From NCBI RefSeq assembly GCF_017313765.1, contig NZ_JAFLNC010000004.1, positions 248,001-312,000 on the forward strand: a stretch of DNA of 64,000 nt, given 5' to 3'. This DNA is from Sneathiella sedimenti. Its GTDB lineage: Bacteria; Pseudomonadota; Alphaproteobacteria; Sneathiellales; Sneathiellaceae. Of this stretch, positions 43,234 through 51,679 are shown piece by piece. The translations under genes and the position numbers were made by a program. Under the pieces are notes generated by a model. That model had not been told where the DNA came from. It was given only the letters and a program-made list of their open reading frames with translations, and searched no databases. The first letter of the stretch is position 1, and each line of letters starts with the position of its first letter.

Positions 43234-44139
43234 ATGACCTTTGCTACCGGAGCCCAGCATGGGCTGACCTATATTACTGAAAGTGTCTTCGGCACGACGC
43301 CGGCCTCGCCGGAGATGACATCATGTCGTCATACGGCCTGCAGCCTCGGCCTTTCCAAGACGACACTGGAGACGGCGGAAATCCGGAGCGACCGCCAGAT
43401 CGCCCATCTCCTGCATGGGCAGAAAACCGTCTCGGGCAATATAGATATGGAGCTTTCTTACGGCGCGTTCGATGACCTGCTCGCCGGCCTGATGCAATCA
43501 AGCTGGTCATCGGATGTGCTGAAAGCGGGTGCAACACAGCCCAGCTTCACCTTCGAGCGCGGCTTCAGCGACATCGCCCAGTATCAGGTGCTGACCGGCT
43601 GCGTGATCGACCGACTGCGCCTCAATGTCCGGCCGGATCGGTTGATCTCGGGAACATTTGGTCTTGTCGGCAAATCCTCCGCGATCAATTCCTCTTCCCT
43701 TGATGCGAGCCCGACGGCTGCCGCCGCCAATGACCCGATGGACAGCTTCTCCGGATCACTGGAAGAGGGGGGCAGCAGCATCGCTATCGTGGTCGGTCTG
43801 GAACTGAATATCGATAACGGCCTGGAGCAGGCCTTCGTGATCGGGGAGGACGAGGCGACGAGCCTGCTCGCCGGGCAATCGCGTATTACCGGGGAAATCA
43901 CCACCTATTTCGAGGATGCGGCGCTGCTCAACAAATTCGCCGCCCGCACCGAAAGCAGCCTTACGCTTACCTGCAGCGGGGCCGGCGGCAGTCTTGAGTT
44001 CGATCTCCCGCGGATTGTCTACACCGGGGCGGAGATCCCGACGCTGGGCGCAGGGCCGATCACCCTCTCGTTGCCCTTCAGCGCACTCTATGACGAGACG
44101 GAAGCCACCAACCTGAAAATCACCCGGACCGCAGCATAG
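43234..44139 (+). CDS. Major tail tube protein
   Basis: The 301-residue beta-rich protein has the pattern of siphovirus tube proteins. LTYITESVFGTTPASPEMTSCRHTACSLGLSKTTLETAEIRSDRQIAHLLHGQKTVSGNIDMELSYGAFDDLLAGLM is an N-terminal block I recognise from phage tail tube proteins of this type. NNGTFGLVGK-like strands and a middle Ig-like part (EGGSSIAIVVGLELNIDNGLEQAFVIG) follow. It forms the tail lumen. It precedes the chaperone genes, as in lambda-like tails. Confidence 0.78.
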   Translation: MTFATGAQHGLTYITESVFGTTPASPEMTSCRHTACSLGLSKTTLETAEIRSDRQIAHLLHGQKTVSGNIDMELSYGAFDDLLAGLMQSSWSSDVLKAGATQPSFTFERGFSDIAQYQVLTGCVIDRLRLNVRPDRLISGTFGLVGKSSAINSSSLDASPTAAAANDPMDSFSGSLEEGGSSIAIVVGLELNIDNGLEQAFVIGEDEATSLLAGQSRITGEITTYFEDAALLNKFAARTESSLTLTCSGAGGSLEFDLPRIVYTGAEIPTLGAGPITLSLPFSALYDETEATNLKITRTAA

Positions 44140-44149
44140 GAGGGGTTAA

Positions 44150-44542
44150 ATGCCTAAGAATGTATTTGATGTGGCAGCGTTTGACCTGAAGGCCCGGTCG
44201 GAGGCGGGGGCGCCGCTAACCCTCCGTCATCCCAAGACGGGCGAAGACCTCCCCGCCGTTATCTGGCTGCAGGGGGAGGATGCGGAGAATTACCGCAAGT
44301 GCCTCCGGTCGCAGATCGACCGGCAGATCATGGAACGCAAGCTGGAACTGACCGCCGCAGAGCTGGAGGAGAGGCTGATCGAGCGGCTCGCCGCCATCAC
44401 GCTCCGCTTCGAGAATATTGAGCTTGACGGCGTGCAGTATGACGGCACGGCGGAAAATGTCTTGAGGCTCTATCGGGATCATCTCTGGATCCGCGAGCAG
44501 GTCGCCGCCTTTGTGGAGGACCGGGCCAATTTTTTGCCCTGA
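44150..44542 (+). CDS. Tail assembly chaperone, first-frame product
   Basis: The 130-residue protein is short, acidic and helical. It begins with PKNVFDVAAFDLKARSEAGAPLTLRHPKTGE, then helices that include ENYRKCLRSQIDRQIMERKLELTAAELEERLIERLAA. Location between the tube and the tape measure, in the usual G/GT slot, suggests a chaperone for tape-measure assembly. The last codons contain the slippery heptamer TTTTTTG (44530-44536) two codons before the TGA, so a share of ribosomes would continue in the -1 frame into the next feature. Confidence 0.72.
   Translation: MPKNVFDVAAFDLKARSEAGAPLTLRHPKTGEDLPAVIWLQGEDAENYRKCLRSQIDRQIMERKLELTAAELEERLIERLAAITLRFENIELDGVQYDGTAENVLRLYRDHLWIREQVAAFVEDRANFLP
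44530..44536 (+). promoter_or_regulatory. Candidate programmed -1 frameshift site
   Basis: The heptamer T-TTT-TTG sits in phase with the upstream frame and fits X-XXY-YYZ. It is 3 nt before the zero-frame TGA. The -1 frame is open from here to 44892. No strong downstream stem was obvious by eye. Confidence 0.6.
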
Positions 44543-44892
44543 CCGCCGCGCGCCTCACGGACTGGGCAGCGCATCAGTTTCAACTGGCGGAAGAGGTCGG
44601 TCCCGGCATCACCCGCGCCGCCGCGCTGCGTCAGATGGCGAAGGCAACGGGCCGGAAGATAGCGAATTCCGGAACGGTTGTCCCGCCGCCATCCTGCATC
44701 GCCCATGTCTGGAGCTGGTTTTTGGGGCTTCTGCCGCTCTATGCGGCGGGACCTTTACCGCGTCCAGCCTGGATTGCGGCGGATATCGAGGCGCGCTTCG
44801 GCCTACGCCCCACGGGGTTTGAGGTTGGGGTTCTCCTCGATCTCTTCGGTCTCTGGTGGCGGCAACGGGCCGGGAACGCAGAACAAGGATAA
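44536..44892 (+). CDS. Tail assembly chaperone, -1 frame extension
   Basis: In the -1 frame the sequence continues for about 118 residues to a TAA at 44890-44892 with no start codon near the frame entry; the first ATG is at 44635, deep inside. The peptide (LTDWAAHQFQLAEEVGPG, IAHVWSWFLGLLPLYAAG, IEARFGLRPTGFEVGVLLDLFGLWW) is compact and tryptophan-rich, as for the T domain of GT chaperones. The fusion with the upstream product would be about 247 residues. It could instead be translated from 44635, but that would lack its N-terminal helices and there is no SD. Confidence 0.65.
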   Translation, partial: ALTAARLTDWAAHQFQLAEEVGPGITRAAALRQMAKATGRKIANSGTVVPPPSCIAHVWSWFLGLLPLYAAGPLPRPAWIAADIEARFGLRPTGFEVGVLLDLFGLWWRQRAGNAEQG

Positions 44893-44897
44893 AGTAT

Positions 44898-45635
44898 ATG
44901 GCAAATAACAGTGATTTCACCGCCCTTGGCGGGCTGGACAGGCTGCTCAAAAGTCTCGACACGCTCGGCGACAAGACCCGCAAGGCAGAAAAAGAAGCCG
45001 CGCGCCTGACGCAGCAGTTTTCCGGCTTGCAAAACGGGCTTGCCAGCTCAAGCGGGACGGGCGGATTCGTCGATGATCTGAACGCTGGCCTTCAAACCGC
45101 GAAAGAAGAAATGACTGATTTCGCGGAGATTTCGGGCAAGGTCGCGGCGGGCATCGGCACCGCGTTCGAGGACGCGTTCGAGAAACTGCTCCTGTCGGGC
45201 AAGGATTTCAAGACGGTCCTGCAAAGGCTGGAGGCGGATCTCATTCGTCTCGGCACCCGGACGCTCACCTCGACCGCAAGCCAGAGCCTCGGCGGGGCAG
45301 GTGGCCTGCTTTATGAACTCGGCGGCGCCCTCTTTGGCGGCGGCGGATCGCTCGCCAGCCTGTTCCCCGGCTTCTCGACCGGTGGGCAGTTCACCGTCGG
45401 CGGCGCGGCCGGGGTGGACCAGAATCTTGTCCCCCTCCGTCTGACGCGGGGGGAGCGGGTGACGATCGAAACCCCGGCGCAGCAGCGGCTAGCGAATAAT
45501 GCCACAGCGGCACCCGTCATCAATATGGCGTTCAATATCTCGACCCCCGACGCAGCAAGCTTCCGCCTCAGCCAGACGCAAATCCAGGGCGAAGCGCTTC
45601 GTCAGGCACAACGCAGCCTTAGAAGGAACGGTTAA
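44898..45635 (+). CDS. Short tail tape measure protein
   Basis: The 245-residue protein has an N-terminal coiled-coil-prone region (LDRLLKSLDTLGDKTRKAEKEAARLTQQF), then FEDAFEKLLLSGKDFKTVLQRLEADLIRLGTRTL, and a Gly-rich C-terminal block FSTGGQFTVGGAAGVDQNLVPLRLTRGERVTI typical of tape measure proteins. Ordinary siphovirus tape measures run to 600-2000 residues; this length resembles the very short GTA version (about 220). Since tape length sets tail length, a short tail is predicted. The ATG has AAGGA 8 nt upstream. Confidence 0.82.
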   Translation: MANNSDFTALGGLDRLLKSLDTLGDKTRKAEKEAARLTQQFSGLQNGLASSSGTGGFVDDLNAGLQTAKEEMTDFAEISGKVAAGIGTAFEDAFEKLLLSGKDFKTVLQRLEADLIRLGTRTLTSTASQSLGGAGGLLYELGGALFGGGGSLASLFPGFSTGGQFTVGGAAGVDQNLVPLRLTRGERVTIETPAQQRLANNATAAPVINMAFNISTPDAASFRLSQTQIQGEALRQAQRSLRRNG

Positions 45636-45638
45636 ACC

Positions 45639-46247
45639 ATGAGCTTTCATGACGTCAGATTCCCGACCCGCATCTCCTACGGCGCAGTGGGCGGGCCCCG
45701 CTTTTCGACCACGGTGCAAGTCCTGAATTCCGGGTTTGAGCAGCGCAATATCAACTGGGCACAGGCGCGGCGCGAATATAGCTTCGATATCAGCCCGAGC
45801 CGGGGGGAGGACTGGACCGCGGTCCTCAATTTCTTTCATGCACGGCGCGGCCGGGCCTATGGCTTTCGCCTCAAGGATTTTTCCGATTTCGAGCTTGCCG
45901 AGCAATCCATCGGTACTGGCGATAACAGCACCACCCAGTTCCAGATTTTCAAGCGCTATGTCGACGATGATGAACTTGCCCCGCCCTATGACCGGGACCT
46001 GAAGAAGATCGTCGCCGATACGGTGGAGGTGTCCGTCGATGGCACACCGCTGGCCAGCGGCTGGAGCGTGGATGAAACGACCGGCATCCTTACCTTCGAT
46101 GTTGCGCCCGCGACGGACGCGGATATCGCGGTGGCCTGTGAGTTCGACGTGCCGGTCCGCTTCGATACGGACTTGATGCAGGCCGCCATTCCGGGGCCGG
46201 ACATCCATCACTGGCAGAGCGTCAAATTGGTGGAGATACGGATATGA
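45639..46247 (+). CDS. Distal tail protein, DUF2460 (GTA gp12-like)
   Basis: The 202-residue protein matches DUF2460: FHDVRFPTRISYGAVGGPRFSTTV, EQRNINWAQARREYSFD and FFHARRGRAYGFRLKDFSDFEL, then IGTGDNSTTQFQIFKRY. This is the GTA ORFG12 family, the ring at the tail end. It overlaps the DUF2163 gene by 4 bp; the order DUF2460-DUF2163-NlpC-tip matches the Rhodobacter GTA cluster. Confidence 0.9.
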   Translation: MSFHDVRFPTRISYGAVGGPRFSTTVQVLNSGFEQRNINWAQARREYSFDISPSRGEDWTAVLNFFHARRGRAYGFRLKDFSDFELAEQSIGTGDNSTTQFQIFKRYVDDDELAPPYDRDLKKIVADTVEVSVDGTPLASGWSVDETTGILTFDVAPATDADIAVACEFDVPVRFDTDLMQAAIPGPDIHHWQSVKLVEIRI

Positions 46248-47089
46248 AGTCTCTCAGTGCGGCCCTGAACAGCCATATCGCCGGGGAGGTGACCACACTC
46301 GCGACCTGCTGGGCGCTGACCCGGCAGGGCGGGACGGAAATGTTCTTCACCGATTTCGATGAGGATCTGGTGATTGACGGCGACACCTATCTGGCGGCGA
46401 GCGGCTATTCCCGCTCGGCCATCGCCAATAGCAGCAGTTTCAGCGTCGATAACCTTGATATCATTGGCAATCTCACCAGCGATATCATCCGCGAAGAGGA
46501 TCTTTTCGCCGGGCTCTATGACTTCGCCGAGGTGCGGATTTTCATGGTCAACTGGCAGGATCTTTCCCAAGGCACATTAGCGCTCCGGCGCGGCTGGATC
46601 GGGGAGGTTTCGGCGCAGGACGGGGCCTTCACGGCGGAGCTGCGCGGCCTTGCCCAGGCGCTCCTTTATGAGGTGGGGGAGGTTTATTCTCCCCTTTGCG
46701 GCGCTGATCTCGGCGATAGTCGCTGCGGTGTCGATGTGGATGCACTCACGCAAACCGATGTGGTGGCGGGCGTCACTTCGCGCGACCTGTTCACGCTCAC
46801 CGACTATAACGGTGCGGATGATGTGCTGAATGGCGGGGTGCTGACCTTTACCAGCGGTGCGAACGTCGGGCGCTCTTGCGAAATCCGTGACTGGACGCAA
46901 TCGGGTAAGACGCTCACGCTCTATCTGGAGGTGCCCTACGAGATTGAGGCGGGAGATGAGGTCTCCTTCTTTCCCGGCTGCGACAAGCGCTATGCGACCT
47001 GCCGCGACACCTATTCGAACCATCTCAATTTCCGCGGCTTTCCGCATATTCCGGGCACCGATGCCCTGCTGGAGACCGGCGATGGTTGA
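46244..47089 (+). CDS. Tail hub protein, DUF2163 (GTA gp13-like)
   Basis: The 281-residue protein matches DUF2163. LNSHIAGEVTTLATCWALTRQGGTEMFFTDFDEDL leads, and it ends FRGFPHIPGTDALL, a family hallmark. Four cysteines occur as two pairs, Cys152/Cys161 (LCGADLGDSRCG) and Cys246/Cys253 (GCDKRYATC), the arrangement proposed to hold an iron-sulfur cluster in GTA-like hubs. It would connect the distal ring to the tip. It overlaps the peptidase gene by 8 bp. Confidence 0.9.
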   Translation: MKSLSAALNSHIAGEVTTLATCWALTRQGGTEMFFTDFDEDLVIDGDTYLAASGYSRSAIANSSSFSVDNLDIIGNLTSDIIREEDLFAGLYDFAEVRIFMVNWQDLSQGTLALRRGWIGEVSAQDGAFTAELRGLAQALLYEVGEVYSPLCGADLGDSRCGVDVDALTQTDVVAGVTSRDLFTLTDYNGADDVLNGGVLTFTSGANVGRSCEIRDWTQSGKTLTLYLEVPYEIEAGDEVSFFPGCDKRYATCRDTYSNHLNFRGFPHIPGTDALLETGDG

Positions 47090-47495
47090 GCGCGCGGACA
47101 TTATCACCGAGGCACGCCGCTGGATCGGCACGCCCTGGCGGCATCAGGGACGCAGCCGGGCGGGCGTCGATTGCGTCGGGCTGGTCGTTCTGGTGGCCCG
47201 CACTCTCGGTCTCAAGCCTGAGGATGTCACCGGATATGCGCGGCGGCAAGATGGCCGGGCACTTCTGCGTCATCTTCATAAACAACTTGAGTTACAACCA
47301 GCAACTGACTGGAAATATGGAAATATCGGTGTTTTCAAGGAAAGCGCCTTTCCCATCCATGTCGGGTTTTTAAGCGAACGCGATGGAGTGCCGACGGTCA
47401 TCCATGCCCATGCCCGGAGAAGGCAGGTGATCGAAGAGGCGCTTGATCCATACGGTACTCCGTTTGCCGTTTTCTCATTTCCGGAGGTTCTCTAA
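47082..47495 (+). CDS. NlpC/P60 cell-wall peptidase of the tail (GTA gp14-like)
   Basis: The 137-residue papain-like peptidase has catalytic Cys31 in AGVDCVGLV and catalytic His93 in FPIHVGFLSE. TEARRWIGTPWRHQGRSR before the Cys is typical of phage and GTA tail peptidases. It should cut peptidoglycan stems during DNA entry. I start at the ATG at 47082, overlapping the hub gene; a longer open frame upstream is antisense-like read of the hub gene. The TAA overlaps the ATG of the next gene by one base. Confidence 0.9.
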   Translation: MVERADIITEARRWIGTPWRHQGRSRAGVDCVGLVVLVARTLGLKPEDVTGYARRQDGRALLRHLHKQLELQPATDWKYGNIGVFKESAFPIHVGFLSERDGVPTVIHAHARRRQVIEEALDPYGTPFAVFSFPEVL

Positions 47496-50400
47496 TGGCG
47501 ACTTTGGCACTTGGGCTCGCGGGCGCCGGTATCGGCGCGGTAACCGGTGTCGGCGCCGGGGCTGGTTGGCTTCTCGGCACGACGTTGGGCCGCGTTCTCT
47601 TCCCCGAAGAAGGCAATTCATCCTCCGCGACGCGGCTCACCGATCTCAATGTCACGGGCGCAAGCTATGGCGCGGCGATCCCGCGCTTGTACGGCACCAT
47701 GCGCCTTGCCGGGAATATCATCTGGGCGGGCGAGCTTCGCAGCGAGGCAGTGACCAGCAGCAGCGGCGGCGGCAAGGGCGGCGCGGGCGGCTCATCCCAG
47801 GTAACCGGTTACAATTATTTCACCAGTTTCGCTGTCGCTATCTGCGAGGGGGAGGTATCGAACCTCCTTAAAATCTGGGCCGATGGGGAGGTCATCTATG
47901 ACGCCGGCGCGGAGGGGGACGTGATCGCCTCCGATGTGCGGTTCCGCTTCTACCCCGGCGATGAGGAACAGCTCCCCGACAGCATTATCGAGGCGGCGGA
48001 AGGGGAGGACAACACGCCTGCCTATCGCGGGCTCTGTTATCTCGTGTTCGACGACCTGCCGCTGCGCGCCTTTGGCAACCGCATCCCGAATATAGAGGTG
48101 CTGGTCACCACTGATGGTGTCGGCGCCTATCCGCTCACCGACAGCGAGATTGCCTCCGTCAATGCGGGCAGCTTTGCCTATGATGCGGAGCGGGGCCTTG
48201 TCTACAGCTATGAGGTGGTGGGCGGTGTCGATACGGTCCGCAAGATCGATGCCCTGACGCTGGAGGAACTCGCGACAGCCGAGGTGGAGACGGAATTTCC
48301 GCGCCTGCCCGACGCGGCGATCGGGTTTTCGCGGGATCGCAAGGGCAATTTCTGGATCGGCACGGGCGCAGCCCTGCTCGCCGGGCGGCAAATCCACCAT
48401 GTGAACGGCGAGACAATGCAACTCAACGACAGCGCCGATCTGCCGAGTGGCGTGGGTGCAATTACCCATTCGACTGATATCATCAATCCGCTTACCGGCG
48501 CGCAGTTCCAGGTCGCCGGATCGCAGCAGAATTATCAGGTGGTGATCTTCGATGAGGCGCTGGAGGTGTTGGACAGCATCACGACAAGCTCGCGCGTCTC
48601 TACCGGTGCGGTGACAGACGCAGACGAAGTCGCCTGGGTCGGCCTGTCCGGCTGGGCGACCGGCCCGGTGTTCAGCGACCTTGAGATCGTCCGCGTGTCG
48701 GTTTTTGGCAGTCCGGGTGTTTCGGGCACGGACTATTCCGTCGAGAGTGAGATTTTTACCATCGCCACCGCCGATCTCACGCCGCTGGGCGGGACGGGGA
48801 GCGAAACCAACAATATCACCAGGCTGGTCGCCTATTTGCCCGCGAGCGATGAGCTTCTGTTCCAGAATGATTATCGTATTTTAAAATGGTCGACGCGTAC
48901 CCATGAAATCACCGCAAGTCGCGATGTGAGCACGTTGAGCGGAAGTCTCAGCCTTGTCCATACGCATAACGGCAGCGAGATCGTCTTTATCAGCGCCGGG
49001 CGCTATGCGGTTTATTTGAGCGCCGAGACGCTGGCGGAGAGGGAGCGGGTCGATCTTTATGACTTCGACGGGGTTAGTGCGTCCGTGAACGGCGTCTATG
49101 ACGCGGCGACGGACAGCATGTTTGTCTTTAACAGTTCCTTCGGGGTGAAACGGCTTTTCTTGCGCCGCGCGAGCGGGGCGGGGGCCGAGCTTGCCGATAT
49201 CGTCAGTGACCTCTGTGCGCGTGGGCGTCTGACGGATGAGGATGTCGATGTCTCCGCCCTTGCGGGCAGCATTCCGGGCTATCTGGTGAGCCGCCCGATG
49301 TCGATTGCCGAGGCGCTGACCCCGCTCAGCGATTATGCCTTTTTCGATGCGGTGGAGAGCGGCGATGTGCTGAAGTTCCTCCCTCGCAACCAGGCCGACA
49401 GCGGCGTGACCATCACGGATGAGGAGATGATCGCGCCGCCCGCCTTGCGCCGGTTGCAGGAAAGCGAACTGCCGGAGAGGATATCGCTCTCCTATCTCGC
49501 GTCCGATGCGGGCTACCAGATCGGTACGCAGATGGAGAAGCGGGCCTTCCGCCCCGTCGCCACCATGTTCGGGCGCAACCAGATTGCGCGGGATCTGCCG
49601 ATGGCGCTTACCGCTGATCTCGCGCGGCAGGCGGCGGCGAAAACGCTCTATTCCGCCTGGGCTGAGCGACAGACGGTGAGCGCGTCGCTGCCGCTGAAAT
49701 ACCTCGCCCTCGATCCAGCAGATGTGCTGAGCCTTGAGATAAACGGTGCGGCCAGCAGCGCCCGGCTGATGCAGTCCCATTTCGGCGCGGATATGACCAT
49801 CGAGACCGAGGCCGTGACCCTTTCGCCCTTGAGCTATGACGCGGGCGAAACCGGGGATGCGGGCTCGGGCTATGAGCAGGTGCTGATCCGCAAGGGAAGC
49901 TATGCGGAGCTGTTCCTCCTCGATCTGCCGTTGCTCAGGGATCAGGATGCGACGGCGGGGAACGGCAGCCGTTTCTATTTCGCCATGGATGGTTATCAGT
50001 CCGGCTGGACCGGTGGCACCCTCTATTCCGCCTTCGATGAGGACAGCTATCAGGTAGAAGGGGCAATCAGCAACGAAGTTGTCTGGGGTGTGACGTTGAA
50101 CGCGCTTGAGGGTACGGAAACGCCGTTCCAGACGGATGAAAGCTCGACCCTCGATATCCGTTTTGTGAGCGGCGGGGACGAACTCGAAAGCATTAACACA
50201 TCCGCATTGTTGAACGGCGGTAATGCCCTGCTGGTGGGCGCAGAGATTATCCAGTTCGCCGATGTGTCGGAGAATGCGGATGGCAGCTACCGTCTCTCGA
50301 CCCTGCTCCGGGGACGTCGCGGCACGGAAGGGGCGACCGGCTCGCACAGGGTTGGGGAGCGGGCGATCCTGCTTCGCTCTGGCGATATCGGGGGCGGCTT

Positions 50401-50836
50401 TAGTGCCCTCAACACCCTCGACCTGCCGCGCCGCTGGAAAGCGGTGGGGGCGGGCCGCCTGATTGAGGAGGTTTCGCCCACCATCAAGGCCCTGACCGGC
50501 AATGACCTCAAACCTTACGCACCGGTCCATATTACGGGCACGCGCGATGGCGGGGATCTCTCTCTCAGCTGGCAGCGGCGGACGCGGATCGGCGGCGGCA
50601 GTTTGAGCGGCGAAGTGCCGCTTTCCGAAGCGTCGGAGCGGTATGAGCTGGTCTTTACCCATAATGGGGAGAGTGTCTCCAAATATGTATCAGATGCCAC
50701 GGAATATACCTATGAGCTGGCCGATTTCAACGCGGATTTCGGTGTTTCCGAAGTCGCGGTGCCGGAGCTTTCGCTCACTCTCTATCAACTTTCTGAAACC
50801 ATAGGCCGGGGTTTTCCGGCAACGGAGATTATCTAG
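47495..50836 (+). CDS. Large tail tip / host-specificity protein (GTA gp15-like)
   Basis: The 1113-residue protein has an N-terminal tip region at about 1-205. A Gly-rich hydrophobic start is followed by VTGASYGAAIPRLYGTMRLAGNIIWAGEL and FAVAICEGEVSNLLKIWADGEVIYD, alike to GTA gp15. From about 560 a Phage-tail_3-like domain begins (LADIVSDLCARGRLTDEDVDVS, YAFFDAVESGDVLKFL), and it ends with a fibronectin-III-like module (SLSWQRRTRIGGG). Between about 210 and 560 there are repeated beta-strand units (AYDAERGLVYSYE, SRDRKGNFWIGT, YDAATDSMFVFNS) that look like a beta-propeller where GTA proteins carry a glycosidase-type barrel. Confidence 0.85.
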   Translation: MATLALGLAGAGIGAVTGVGAGAGWLLGTTLGRVLFPEEGNSSSATRLTDLNVTGASYGAAIPRLYGTMRLAGNIIWAGELRSEAVTSSSGGGKGGAGGSSQVTGYNYFTSFAVAICEGEVSNLLKIWADGEVIYDAGAEGDVIASDVRFRFYPGDEEQLPDSIIEAAEGEDNTPAYRGLCYLVFDDLPLRAFGNRIPNIEVLVTTDGVGAYPLTDSEIASVNAGSFAYDAERGLVYSYEVVGGVDTVRKIDALTLEELATAEVETEFPRLPDAAIGFSRDRKGNFWIGTGAALLAGRQIHHVNGETMQLNDSADLPSGVGAITHSTDIINPLTGAQFQVAGSQQNYQVVIFDEALEVLDSITTSSRVSTGAVTDADEVAWVGLSGWATGPVFSDLEIVRVSVFGSPGVSGTDYSVESEIFTIATADLTPLGGTGSETNNITRLVAYLPASDELLFQNDYRILKWSTRTHEITASRDVSTLSGSLSLVHTHNGSEIVFISAGRYAVYLSAETLAERERVDLYDFDGVSASVNGVYDAATDSMFVFNSSFGVKRLFLRRASGAGAELADIVSDLCARGRLTDEDVDVSALAGSIPGYLVSRPMSIAEALTPLSDYAFFDAVESGDVLKFLPRNQADSGVTITDEEMIAPPALRRLQESELPERISLSYLASDAGYQIGTQMEKRAFRPVATMFGRNQIARDLPMALTADLARQAAAKTLYSAWAERQTVSASLPLKYLALDPADVLSLEINGAASSARLMQSHFGADMTIETEAVTLSPLSYDAGETGDAGSGYEQVLIRKGSYAELFLLDLPLLRDQDATAGNGSRFYFAMDGYQSGWTGGTLYSAFDEDSYQVEGAISNEVVWGVTLNALEGTETPFQTDESSTLDIRFVSGGDELESINTSALLNGGNALLVGAEIIQFADVSENADGSYRLSTLLRGRRGTEGATGSHRVGERAILLRSGDIGGGFSALNTLDLPRRWKAVGAGRLIEEVSPTIKALTGNDLKPYAPVHITGTRDGGDLSLSWQRRTRIGGGSLSGEVPLSEASERYELVFTHNGESVSKYVSDATEYTYELADFNADFGVSEVAVPELSLTLYQLSETIGRGFPATEII

Positions 50837-50837
50837 C

Positions 50838-51656
50838 ATGCCAGAACTTGATTTACCGCAGATCGCCGAGAGCCAGGCGCTTGCCTATGTCACCTCCAAC
50901 GATGCGGACGCGAAGCTGGAATCCGCGCTCTGCGACGAGATTGCCAGTCATGACCCGACCGCTGGCGATGTGACGCTAACCGACGCCGAGTTTCGCGAGA
51001 CCTGGCATCATGTTATCGGCGGCAGCCCCTCCGGCGGCTTTAACTTCATCGTGCCGGAGATCAAGCGCCCCTTCATGGTCACCAACGGAAGCGGGGAGAC
51101 GGCAACGGTCAAGACCGCCTCCGGCGCGGCGGGGCAGGCGCTCGAGGGGGAAACCCGGCTCTTCTATTGCGACGGGACGGATGTCATCGGCCTGACGGAC
51201 AGCACCTCGGGCGGTGGGGGCGGCGGAACCCACGCAGGGGCGCTGGTCAAGATGAGTTCCAACCAGAGCATTGCCGACAGCACCAACACCACGCTCAACT
51301 GGGCGAGTGAAAGCTACGATACCGATAGCTATCACGACAACGCCACCAACAACAGCCGCCTGACCGTGCCGAGCGGGGTCTCCAAGGTGATCGTCAGCGG
51401 GCAGGTCCGCTGGGACAGCAATGGAAGCGGCACGCGGGAAATCCTGCTCGAGAAGAACGGGTCCAGCAGTTTTGATGGCCGCCCGTTCGAGCATATCGAC
51501 GCGCAGACGAACCGCACCATGCAGAGCTTTGTCTCGCCGGTGCTGGCCGTGACGCCGGGGGATTATTTCGAGTTGGTCGCCTGGCAGGACAGCGGCGCCA
51601 GCCGGGACATCGAAAGTCATGTCGCCACCTGGTTCAGCATTCAGGCCATCGAGTAA
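50838..51656 (+). CDS. Tail fibre / receptor-binding protein candidate
   Basis: The 272-residue protein has an N-terminal part (about 1-120) with no clear relative, a Gly-rich hinge (SGGGGGGTHAG near 125), and a C-terminal beta-sandwich at about 140-272. The last part (TVPSGVSKVIVSGQVRWDSNGSGTREILLEKNGS) resembles C1q/TNF-like jelly-roll tips found on phage fibres. It follows the tip protein by a single base and lies where adsorption proteins are normally found. Host target unknown. Confidence 0.65.
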   Translation: MPELDLPQIAESQALAYVTSNDADAKLESALCDEIASHDPTAGDVTLTDAEFRETWHHVIGGSPSGGFNFIVPEIKRPFMVTNGSGETATVKTASGAAGQALEGETRLFYCDGTDVIGLTDSTSGGGGGGTHAGALVKMSSNQSIADSTNTTLNWASESYDTDSYHDNATNNSRLTVPSGVSKVIVSGQVRWDSNGSGTREILLEKNGSSSFDGRPFEHIDAQTNRTMQSFVSPVLAVTPGDYFELVAWQDSGASRDIESHVATWFSIQAIE

Positions 51657-51679
51657 GAGAGGTTGCAAGGGGAGAAACG

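Noticed and set aside
48881-50662. 593-codon open frame opposite the tail tip gene
   Set aside because: Antisense to a GTA gp15-like protein; composition (Arg/Gly/Ala-rich, no domains) is that of a high-G+C shadow frame.
37287-50836. Calling the cluster a canonical Rhodobacter-type GTA
   Set aside because: The coat is P22-like, the portal is DUF4055 and there is no prohead protease, unlike the HK97-type GTA head; only the tail end matches.
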